DNA of 64,000 bases, from positions 1-64,000 of the forward strand of contig NZ_FOSQ01000006.1 of the NCBI RefSeq assembly GCF_900114315.1. The letters are read 5' to 3'. The translations under genes were made by a program, and so were the position numbers. Source of the stretch: Falsiroseomonas stagni DSM 19981. GTDB taxonomy: Bacteria; Pseudomonadota; Alphaproteobacteria; Acetobacterales; Acetobacteraceae. The notes beneath the pieces are model-generated. The model had not been told where the DNA came from and did no database searches. It saw only the letters and a program-made list of their open reading frames with translations. The stretch's first letter is position 1; each line of letters starts with the position of its first letter. This document shows, piece after piece, positions 37,762 to 44,354 of this stretch.

Positions 37762-38073
37762 CTACTGGATCTGCAGCACCTTGCCGAGATTGGCCTTGTG
37801 CATCAGGGACAGCACCGCCGGGTTGGCATTGACGATGCCGACGGACTTGTTCTTCGACTTCGCCGTGTGGCTGAGCATCATCAGCATGCCGGCGCTCGCG
37901 GCCTCCATGCTCTGGACACCCGCGAAGTCGAGGCGGATCTGCGTGACCGCGCCGTTGGCGAGCACGGGTTCGAGCTGCTGCTTCAGCGTCGCCTGGCTCA
38001 TGCTGTCGAGCACGCCGCGAAGCGTGACGGAGGCCTGCGAACCGCTGGCCTGGACGGAGACATTGATGGACAT
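37762..38073 (-). CDS. STAS-domain protein (anti-sigma-factor-antagonist fold)
   Basis: A 103-residue single STAS domain. The strand-turn-helix VTQIRLDFAGVQSMEAASAGML holds Ser60 at the site phosphorylated in SpoIIAA-like proteins (ASAG here, SSAG in many homologues). It starts at ATG 38073, 11 bp after the phytochrome stop. STAS domains work as phosphorylation-dependent binding switches. The kinase and partner are not encoded in the window. A role as output relay of the kinase-less phytochrome is suggested by the gene order only. Confidence 0.82.
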   Translation of the reverse strand: MSINVSVQASGSQASVTLRGVLDSMSQATLKQQLEPVLANGAVTQIRLDFAGVQSMEAASAGMLMMLSHTAKSKNKSVGIVNANPAVLSLMHKANLGKVLQIQ

Positions 38074-38084
38074 GGCGGGTCTCC

Positions 38085-39923
38085 TCAGGCCAGGGAATGC
38101 CAGCGGCTGCCGGGGGCGGCAGGCAGCGTGGCCGGCAGGGTGCCCGCGCCGCGCGGGGCGAAGAGATCGGCTTCCGAACGGACATCGACCACAACGGGAT
38201 CGCCGGGCTGGTCGGAGGCGGGGGCGGAGACGCCCCGCGCCTGGCGCGACCAGATGTCGCCGATCGCGCTGGCGAATTGCGCGGCGAGGAGAATCTCCTG
38301 GTCCAGCCACGGACGCGACGCGCCGGCCAGCGGCGCGCGATGCGCGGCGAAATCGTCGCGGGGCCTGAACATCTTCTCGCTGTTCAACTCCGCCGCGCTC
38401 GGCGGGCGGCCGGCCCAGACGGCATCGACGATGCGTTCGCGACGGAACCACATGATCATGTCGCCGCGGTGGCCGATGGGGGCGGCGAGCAGGCCGCTGG
38501 CCACCGCGCGCAGTTCCGGGCCTGCCGGGGTGTAGTCGCCCAGCGCATCAGTGGCGAAGACGCGCCATTCAGAACTGTCGAAGCTGGGCAGGCGGGATCC
38601 GAAGAGGGAGGCGATGCCGCGCACCGTCAGCGCATCCGGCGTCGCGCCGACCAGATGGACATGCCCGGCAGGACCGGCGCGCAGCACGGCCGCGCCATCC
38701 GCATCCGCAAGGCGCAGCAGGTCGGAGGAGAAGCGGTCCTCCGCCCGCCCCGCCGCCGCGACCTCCACCCCGCTGATCGAGACATAGGTGGGCGCGAGCG
38801 CCGCGACATGGCGGGACACCGCATGCATCGCATGCAGTCTTGCGCTGGTCAGGTGGTCGCCGCGCATCGCCGCCGCGGCGGCGAGCATGGCCTGGCTGCC
38901 ATCGACGGTCGCGATCATCTCGGCGCTCAGCCGCTGGCGATCCGCAATGCGGGCTTCCTGCGCCTCCAGCTCCACGAGGCGGGAGGCGAACATCATGGTG
39001 AGCTGTTCGATGACCGCGCGGCTGTCGTAGTTCAGGAACTTCTCGTCCTTGTTGTGGACGACGAAGAGGCCCCAGACATTGTTGTCGATGTTGACGGGGA
39101 AGATGATGTTGCTGCCGACGCCAAGGTTGCGGTTGTAGCCGTTGTCGCAGGGATGGATGCCGCGCAGCCAGCAATCCGTCATGTCGACGGCATCGCCGCT
39201 CGGCACCGGTTCGCCACCGCTTCCCATGGTCAGCAGGGGCACGGATCCGCGTTGCGTCGGCTTCTGGCGGGTCTTGCCGGTACGCAGGATCTCCTTCGCA
39301 TTCTCCGGCACATCGGAGGCGGAGAAGTGATAGCCGAGGAAGGAATGCGGCAGCTTGCTGTCCGGCGCATGGAACTCCGCGGCGACAACGCCGTGCCCAT
39401 GGGCGAGGAAGCGGTAGAGCTTCACGCGGTCATACCGCGTGACGAAGTGCATCATCTTCGCCGCGGCCTCGAACAGCCCCTGCACGGTGGTCTGGCGGGC
39501 GACGGCATCAAGGGCCGTCGCGACCATCGTCTGGTAGTCGTGCTCGGCCTCCACATAGGGCTCGATCTCGATGAAGAGGCGGCCTTCGCGGATGTGGCAG
39601 ATGGCCTCGAACCGCCTGCCCTGCGCGACGAGTTGCGTCGGGTTGTCGAAGTAGCGGCGCCCAGGGCGCAGGATCTCCCCGATCCTGGCGAGGCTTTCGC
39701 CATCGCGGAAGGCGACGGCGGGCGAGTGGCCGAGCACCGCCTGCGGCGGGATGCCGAGGATGTCCTGCACATTGGCGCTGACATGCTCGACGATGCCGGT
39801 CTCCGGCACCACCACCATCATCACGCCATGCGGCTGGACGGAGCCGATGCGCGCGAGCGGCAGTGCATCATGCTCGCAGGGCGTGGGGCGCCCGTTCCAG
39901 ATATGTGCTCGGATGCTCGCCAT
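38085..39923 (-). CDS. bphP: Phytochrome photoreceptor without kinase domain (BrBphP3-like)
   Basis: A 612-residue PAS-GAF-PHY photosensor. The PAS domain starts with Cys16 and GSVQPHGVMMVV. The GAF domain has FSASDVP (200-206) and IHPCDNGYNRNLGVG, where Cys259 occupies the phytobilin-attachment position of Cph1 and Asp260 replaces the usual His. The PHY tongue has VWAGRPPS and PRDDF. After PHY only about 60 residues remain, with no histidine kinase. ATG 39923 gives the normal N-terminus. PCB synthesis genes follow, so a phycocyanobilin chromophore on Cys259 is expected, as in Bradyrhizobium BrBphP3. Confidence 0.9.
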   Translation of the reverse strand: MASIRAHIWNGRPTPCEHDALPLARIGSVQPHGVMMVVVPETGIVEHVSANVQDILGIPPQAVLGHSPAVAFRDGESLARIGEILRPGRRYFDNPTQLVAQGRRFEAICHIREGRLFIEIEPYVEAEHDYQTMVATALDAVARQTTVQGLFEAAAKMMHFVTRYDRVKLYRFLAHGHGVVAAEFHAPDSKLPHSFLGYHFSASDVPENAKEILRTGKTRQKPTQRGSVPLLTMGSGGEPVPSGDAVDMTDCWLRGIHPCDNGYNRNLGVGSNIIFPVNIDNNVWGLFVVHNKDEKFLNYDSRAVIEQLTMMFASRLVELEAQEARIADRQRLSAEMIATVDGSQAMLAAAAAMRGDHLTSARLHAMHAVSRHVAALAPTYVSISGVEVAAAGRAEDRFSSDLLRLADADGAAVLRAGPAGHVHLVGATPDALTVRGIASLFGSRLPSFDSSEWRVFATDALGDYTPAGPELRAVASGLLAAPIGHRGDMIMWFRRERIVDAVWAGRPPSAAELNSEKMFRPRDDFAAHRAPLAGASRPWLDQEILLAAQFASAIGDIWSRQARGVSAPASDQPGDPVVVDVRSEADLFAPRGAGTLPATLPAAPGSRWHSLA

Positions 39924-40183
39924 GCGTCGGCTTCCCTTCTCGGCCCTGCCACGTGGACATCCGTGGACGTCACACCAACGCCCGGCGGCATCGCCCGGCA
40001 TCCCGTCAGCGACGGTGGCCGCCGCCATCATGGCGAGAGGAGACTTAAGGATCGGTTCCCAGTGGGGTACCGCGACGTCGCATCGCATGAATTCGCGGCA
40101 AAGTGCCTGCAAGACTGCCAGGATGGGAAGCGAACTGCCCTGTCCCGCATCTTCACGAAGGCGAAACCACTGCCCTGCTAGCC
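39924..40183. promoter_or_regulatory. Divergent control region of bphP operon and gas-vesicle operon
   Basis: A 260-bp region between the two divergent units. Near the bphP end it has the 10-bp direct repeat GTGGACATCC / GTGGACGTCA (39953-39972) and an overlapping CCACGTGG palindrome. Farther right a purine-rich GAGAGGAGACTTAAGGA patch (about 40040) precedes the first gas-vesicle-cluster gene. No convincing -35/-10 pair was found. Shared control of light sensing and flotation genes is inferred. Confidence 0.5.
39954..39967 (+). promoter_or_regulatory. Operator-like 14-mer shared with the tcuA upstream region
   Basis: TGGACATCCGTGGA differs at one base from TGGACATCGGTGGA at 32889-32902. Both lie in short divergent intergenic regions and both belong to 10-bp TGGA direct repeats. 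This suggests a common regulator, possibly the GntR protein encoded at 32152. Confidence 0.45.
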
Positions 40184-40954
40184 ATGCTGCTAGGCCCGGC
40201 GATCAAGGCGGGCCGCAAGTGGCAGGAGGCCACGGCGCGCATGGAATTCGGCACGCGGAGCATCCGGTCCTCCGGGCAGGGCAGCGGCAGCGTGGAGGTC
40301 ACGCTGCCCCCGGCGTTCCGCGGCCTGGCGGGCCTGGCCTGCCGCGTGGCGCTGCGTGACGGGTTGCGCCCCGAACTGGTGCTGCAGCCGGACCTGGCGG
40401 CGGCGCGCGCGGCGTTCGGGCGCCTCTGGACATTGCTCGCCGAAGCCATGGATTTCGAGGGTGGCGCCGTGCCGCTGGCGGAATGCGCGATCACCCTGTG
40501 GCCGACGGCGGAAGCGCCGGGCGCCATGCCCCGGCTGGCCTGGGCCGATGGGCTGGCGCTGGCGGGGCCGGCGCCGCACGCGGCTTCGGCCCTGGCGCGC
40601 AGCGTGGCGGCGCTGGCGCAGCTGGCGGCGCGTCGGCGCGGGATCGCACCGGGGCTGGCCACGGATTTCGGCGCGGCCAGCGGCCATGCGCTGGGCGGGA
40701 TCGTCGTGCATCCCGCGCTGCAGTCGGCCTGCGACATCGGTACCGCCCTGCTGGCGGCCGGCGGCTTCGCGCCCGACGCGGCACTGTCGCTGGCGGCGGA
40801 GGATGCGGTGAGTGGTGGCTTCCGCGATGCAGCGCTGCCGCGCCTGGCATTGCTGGCGGAACAGCATCTGGACTGGACCGACGATCCCGCGCGCCACGCC
40901 GCCGTGGTGATGGCCTGGCGGCGCGGCGTCGCGCTTGAACTCAGCGGAGCATGA
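40184..40954 (+). CDS. Unrecognised first gene of the gas-vesicle operon
   Basis: A 256-residue soluble protein that I do not recognise. It is rich in Ala, Leu and Arg, mostly helical, with a beta-rich patch SGSVEVTLPPAFRGLAGLACRVALRDG near residues 35-60 and an aromatic C-terminal WRRGVALELSGA. No signal peptide, membrane helix or cofactor motif. ATG 40184 was chosen; the frame is open to 40103 upstream. Its stop overlaps the gvpN start (ATGA), so it belongs to the gas-vesicle operon. An accessory role in vesicle formation is inferred. Confidence 0.65.
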   Translation: MLLGPAIKAGRKWQEATARMEFGTRSIRSSGQGSGSVEVTLPPAFRGLAGLACRVALRDGLRPELVLQPDLAAARAAFGRLWTLLAEAMDFEGGAVPLAECAITLWPTAEAPGAMPRLAWADGLALAGPAPHAASALARSVAALAQLAARRRGIAPGLATDFGAASGHALGGIVVHPALQSACDIGTALLAAGGFAPDAALSLAAEDAVSGGFRDAALPRLALLAEQHLDWTDDPARHAAVVMAWRRGVALELSGA

Positions 40955-41919
40955 AGAGCATGGCGCGTCCCCAACCCGCAGCGGCGGCGGAATCGGAGGG
41001 GCTGCTGCAGTTGCAGCCGGGCCCCGACCATGTGCGCACGCCGGCGACGGAAAGGCTGGCGGCGCGCGCGCTCGCCTATCTGGATGCCGGGTTTCCCGTG
41101 CATTTCCGGGGACCGGCGGGCAGCGGCAAGACCAAGACGGCGCTCGACCTGGCGGACCGGCTCGGGCGCCCGGTGCTGCTGCTGGTGGGCGATGCCAGCT
41201 TCGACACGGCGGCGCTGGTCGGCCGTGAATCCGGCAGCCGCACGCGGCGCGTGGTCGACCGCTACATCACAAGCGTGATGAAGGTGGAGACGGAGACGGT
41301 GCCGGTCTGGCTGGATCGCGCGCTGACGGTCGCCTGCACCGAAGGCTGCACGCTGGTCTATGACGAATTCAACCGCGCGCCGCCGGCCGCCAACAATGTG
41401 CTGCTGACGGTGCTGGAGGAACGCGTGCTGGCGCTGCCCAAGGCGCGCGGCAGCGACACCGCGATCCGCGTGCATCCGAATTTCCGCGCCATCTTCACCT
41501 CCAACCCCGAGGACCATGCAGGGACGGAGGAGGCGCAGGATGCGCTGCTGGACCGGATGGTGACCATCGACCTCGATGGCTTCGACCGGGACACGGAAGT
41601 GGCGATCGCGGTGGCGCGGTCGGGGCTCGATCCCGACCAGGCCGGGCGGATCGTGGACCTGGTGCGCGATTTCCGCATCTCCCGCGAATGGACGCGCCGG
41701 CCGACCTTGCGCGCCTCCGTGATGATCGCGCGGCTGACGAAGGCGCAGGGGATCGACGCCTCGGCCGAGGAGGAGCGCTTCGTGGAGATCGTGCTGGATG
41801 TGCTGGGCAGCCGGGTGAAGCCATCGGTGGCCGGCGTGCCGGACCCCAAGCACCGGCAGATGCTGGTGCGGCTGGTGGAGCATTTCTGCGGGCCGCGTGT
41901 GGCCGGGCCGGTGGTGTGA
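40951..41919 (+). CDS. gvpN: Gas vesicle AAA ATPase GvpN
   Basis: A 322-residue MoxR-type AAA ATPase. Walker A is GPAGSGKT (54-61), Walker B is LVYDEFNRAPPAANN, the sensor-1 region is FTSNPEDHAG, and the arginine-finger region follows in QDALLDRMVTIDLDGFD. These are GvpN signatures. GvpN widens young vesicles during growth and is needed for full-size gas vesicles. The ATG at 40951 overlaps the preceding stop; ATG 40960 is an alternative. Confidence 0.93.
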   Translation: MKSMARPQPAAAAESEGLLQLQPGPDHVRTPATERLAARALAYLDAGFPVHFRGPAGSGKTKTALDLADRLGRPVLLLVGDASFDTAALVGRESGSRTRRVVDRYITSVMKVETETVPVWLDRALTVACTEGCTLVYDEFNRAPPAANNVLLTVLEERVLALPKARGSDTAIRVHPNFRAIFTSNPEDHAGTEEAQDALLDRMVTIDLDGFDRDTEVAIAVARSGLDPDQAGRIVDLVRDFRISREWTRRPTLRASVMIARLTKAQGIDASAEEERFVEIVLDVLGSRVKPSVAGVPDPKHRQMLVRLVEHFCGPRVAGPVV

Positions 41920-42251
41920 TGGCCCGCCCGCGCAGCAGCCTGGCCACCACGCGGCCGCGCCCGCGGCGGCAGGGCGTGGAGACGGCGCTGGAAGGCGCCG
42001 CCACGGAATTCGCGCTGCTGGCGCAGCGGCGGTCGCGCCTGTCTCGGCAGATGGAATTGCTGCGCCGGCAGCATGAGGCCGCGGCCCTGACGATGGGGCA
42101 GGTGATGGCGCGCATGGCCGCGCTGTCCACCCGCATCGGCGCGCTGGTGCCGGAGGAGGCAGCACCGCCCTCGCTGCCGGAGACCCCGACAATCCAGGCG
42201 GAAAAGCCGCCGCCCGTGGTGCGCCGCCGCGGCGTGCCGATGACCTATTGA
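41919..42251 (+). CDS. Small coiled-coil protein of the gas-vesicle operon
   Basis: A 110-residue basic protein with a helical, coiled-coil-prone middle (about 22-75, including LLAQRRSRLSRQMELLRRQHE), a Pro-rich tail and a closing RRRGVPMTY. It is not recognised as a standard Gvp family. Its ATG overlaps the gvpN stop by one base (TGATG), and gvpO follows after 12 bp, so it is co-translated with vesicle genes. A partner or adaptor of GvpN is possible but not shown. Confidence 0.7.
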   Translation: MARPRSSLATTRPRPRRQGVETALEGAATEFALLAQRRSRLSRQMELLRRQHEAAALTMGQVMARMAALSTRIGALVPEEAAPPSLPETPTIQAEKPPPVVRRRGVPMTY

Positions 42252-42263
42252 GGAACGAGCCCC

Positions 42264-42521
42264 ATGGAACTCACCGAGATCGTGGAGACGGCGAAGCGGC
42301 AGATGACGGTGATCACCGGCCTGCCGGCGGACACCGTCGCGCGGCTGGACCCGGCGGAGGATGGCTGGGCGGTGGCGATCGACATGCTGGAACATCGCGC
42401 CATCCCACGCACGCATGACCTGATCGCGGCCTTCGAGGTCACGCTGGACAATGGCGGGCGCATCCTGCGCTGGAAGCGCACGGGCCGCTTCCAGCGCGGC
42501 CAGGCGCGCGAGGAAGCCTGA
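42264..42521 (+). CDS. gvpO: Gas vesicle protein GvpO
   Basis: An 85-residue protein with the GvpO pattern: an N-terminal helix, then GLPADTVARLDPAEDGWAV, the conserved MLEHRAIPRTHDLIAAFEVTLD and a C-terminal RWKRTGRFQRG. GvpO is an accessory protein that is essential in haloarchaeal and actinobacterial clusters. The spacing to both neighbours is short. Length is normal for the bacterial family. Confidence 0.87.
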   Translation: MELTEIVETAKRQMTVITGLPADTVARLDPAEDGWAVAIDMLEHRAIPRTHDLIAAFEVTLDNGGRILRWKRTGRFQRGQAREEA

Positions 42522-42525
42522 TCCC

Positions 42526-42816
42526 ATGCAGCACGCGGTTGGCGGCTCCTCCCTCGCCGATATCCTGGAGCGGATCCTCGACAAGGGAATCGTGGTGGCG
42601 GGCGACATCTCCGTCAGCCTTGTCGGCGTGGAACTGCTGACCATCCGGGTGCGGCTGGTCGTCGCCTCCGTCGATCGCGCGCTGGAAATGGGCATCCGCT
42701 GGTGGGAAGCGGATGCGGCGCTGACCGGCCAGACCCAGAAGCTGACGCAGGAGAATGCGATGCTGGCGGAACGCGTGGCGCTGCTGGAGAAGCGGCTGGC
42801 GGGGGTCGGCGCATGA
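42526..42816 (+). CDS. gvpJ: GvpA/GvpJ-family gas vesicle protein (GvpJ-like)
   Basis: A 96-residue protein. Residues 9-55 form the GvpA fold (LADILERILDKGIVVAGDISVSLVGVELLTIRVRLVVASVD). A C-terminal helix with heptads (QKLTQENAMLAERVALLEKRL) replaces the short tail of true GvpA. This length and tail match GvpJ, a minor shell or nucleation protein. Its stop overlaps the GvpH start. It is one of three GvpA-fold genes here (others at 48130 and 53112). Confidence 0.85.
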   Translation: MQHAVGGSSLADILERILDKGIVVAGDISVSLVGVELLTIRVRLVVASVDRALEMGIRWWEADAALTGQTQKLTQENAMLAERVALLEKRLAGVGA

Positions 42817-43343
42817 GCGGCGCGCGCGGGCCGCGGCGGCCGCTCTCCGTCGCGCGGGCGATGTCGGAACAGGCACGGGCAGACCGGCCGGCCATCGATC
42901 CCGTTGCCTCCATAGCGGGCATGATGGAGGGGCTGAAGGGGCTGGCGGAAGGGCTCGGGAAACTCGCGGACCAGGCCAAGACCGGCGACGGGGAGCGGAA
43001 GATCGCCTTCGGCTATTCGGTGCGGACGATGGAGGGCGCGGCGCAGGGCGGCTTCTCGCCGTCCGTCCAGCCGAGGAGGGAGGAGCCGGCGGCGCGGGAG
43101 CCGCTGGTGGATGTCTTCGAGGAAGCGGAGGCGATCCTCGTCGTCGCGGAACTGCCGGGGGTGGAGCCGGAAGGGCTCTCCCTGGCGGTGCGGGCGGGCG
43201 CGCTGGAGATCACCGGCCAGGGGCGCGCGCGCTACCACCGCCTGGTGACGCTGCCCTGCGCGGTGACGGCGACGGGGATGAGCCACGCGCTGCGCAACGG
43301 AATCCTGGAAGTACGGCTGATGCGGGCGGAGCCGGGCGCATGA
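42813..43343 (+). CDS. gvpH: Gas vesicle protein GvpH (Hsp20-like)
   Basis: A 176-residue protein. Residues about 90-172 form a small-heat-shock (alpha-crystallin/Hsp20) domain: LVDVFEEAEAILVVAELPGV, LEITGQGRARYHR and a closing GILEVRLMRAE. The N-terminal half has a GvpH-type helical stretch (SIAGMMEGLKGLAEGLGKLAD). GvpH-like proteins act as chaperones or regulators of shell assembly. Overlaps on both sides (ATGA) show tight coupling. Confidence 0.82.
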   Translation: MSGARGPRRPLSVARAMSEQARADRPAIDPVASIAGMMEGLKGLAEGLGKLADQAKTGDGERKIAFGYSVRTMEGAAQGGFSPSVQPRREEPAAREPLVDVFEEAEAILVVAELPGVEPEGLSLAVRAGALEITGQGRARYHRLVTLPCAVTATGMSHALRNGILEVRLMRAEPGA

Positions 43344-44104
43344 GCGGCGGGTTGTGGCTCTATGGCATCGGGATGCAGGCGCCGGGCGGCGCGCCGCTGG
43401 GCGAGGGTGTCGCCGGCGCGGCGGTGGAGGCGATGGATGCGGCGGGCTTCGTGGCCCTGGTGTCGCAGGCGCCGGCGGAACGGCCGGCGCCGACGCGGCG
43501 CCACATGCTGACGCATACCGCCGTGCTGGAACGCGCGACGGCGGCGGCGGATGTGCTGCCGGTGCGCTTCGGCACGGTGGCGCCCTGCGCGGTGACGCTG
43601 GCCCGGTGCCTCGCGGTGAATGCGATCAGGCTGCGCGACGCCATGGCGGGGATCAGCGACTGCGTGGAACTCGGGCTGCGCGTCTCGTGGCGGGAGGGCG
43701 TGATCTTCGAGGAGATCCTGGCCGCGGAGCCTTCGCTGCGCGCCATGCGCGACCGGCTGGCGACGCGGCCGATGCAGGAAACCTACCAGGACCGGATCGC
43801 GCTCGGCCGGCGCGTGGAAGCCGCGCTGGCGTCACGGCGGGCGGCGGAGGCCGCGGCGCTGGATGCGGCGCTCGCGCCCCTGGCCGCGCAGGTGGTGACG
43901 CTGCGGGAGGTGGATGAGGCGATGTTCGCCAACCGCGCCTTCCTGGTGCGGCGGCAGGACGAACAGCGCTTCGACGCCGCGGTGGCGGCGCTGGAGGCGC
44001 AGCAGGGTGCCAGGCTGCTGTTCCGCTATGTCGGCCCGGTGCCGCCCTTCAACTTCGTCTCGCTGCGCGCCGAATGGTTCGGCGCGCCGGCACAGGCGGC
44101 GTGA
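43340..44104 (+). CDS. gvpF: Gas vesicle protein GvpF/GvpL family
   Basis: A 254-residue protein with the two-domain GvpF/L layout: a beta-rich N-domain starting LWLYGIG, the VLPVRFGTVAPCAVTLARCLA linker region, helices, and the C-terminal signature RYVGPVPPFNFVSLRAEW. GvpF binds GvpA and is thought to bring it to the growing shell. It is the first of three GvpF/L-type genes in this operon; the letter F is assigned by position and is not certain. Confidence 0.88.
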   Translation: MSGGLWLYGIGMQAPGGAPLGEGVAGAAVEAMDAAGFVALVSQAPAERPAPTRRHMLTHTAVLERATAAADVLPVRFGTVAPCAVTLARCLAVNAIRLRDAMAGISDCVELGLRVSWREGVIFEEILAAEPSLRAMRDRLATRPMQETYQDRIALGRRVEAALASRRAAEAAALDAALAPLAAQVVTLREVDEAMFANRAFLVRRQDEQRFDAAVAALEAQQGARLLFRYVGPVPPFNFVSLRAEWFGAPAQAA

Positions 44105-44111
44105 GGCACCC

Positions 44112-44354
44112 ATGGGCATCCTGCGCACGCTGCTGACCCTGCCGATCGCCGCCCCCATCGGCGGCATCGGCTGGGTGGCGAACCAGGTGGCGCAGGCGGT
44201 GGACCAGCAATGGCACGATCCGCGCCGGGTGGAGGCCGCGCTGCTGGCGCTGGAACGCAGGCTGGAAGCGGGCGAGATCACGGAGGAGCAGTTCGAGGCC
44301 GCGGAGGCCGAGCAGCTGGCGGAACTCGCCGCGATCCGGGCTGCGCGGGGATGA
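44112..44354 (+). CDS. gvpG: Gas vesicle protein GvpG
   Basis: An 80-residue GvpG protein. The N-terminus has a hydrophobic LRTLLTLPIAAPIGGIGWVANQV segment, followed by the family helix with LALERRLEAGEITEEQFEAAEAEQL. GvpG is a small accessory protein essential in several clusters, usually beside gvpF as here. Its stop overlaps the start of the AAA ATPase gene. Confidence 0.9.
   Translation: MGILRTLLTLPIAAPIGGIGWVANQVAQAVDQQWHDPRRVEAALLALERRLEAGEITEEQFEAAEAEQLAELAAIRAARG

Noticed and set aside
38085-38300. Histidine kinase output of the phytochrome
   Set aside because: After the PHY domain only about 60 residues remain and no H-box or ATP-binding motif is present.
39876-39878. Cys16 of the phytochrome as sole biliverdin attachment site
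   Set aside because: It is in the usual place, but the pcyA gene in the operon and Cys259 in the phytobilin position make PCB on Cys259 more likely; Cys16 remains only an alternative.
40029-40359. Small open frame starting ATGGCGAGAGG before the gas-vesicle operon
   Set aside because: It runs through the start of the 40184 gene in another frame, has no conserved features and looks like non-coding control DNA.
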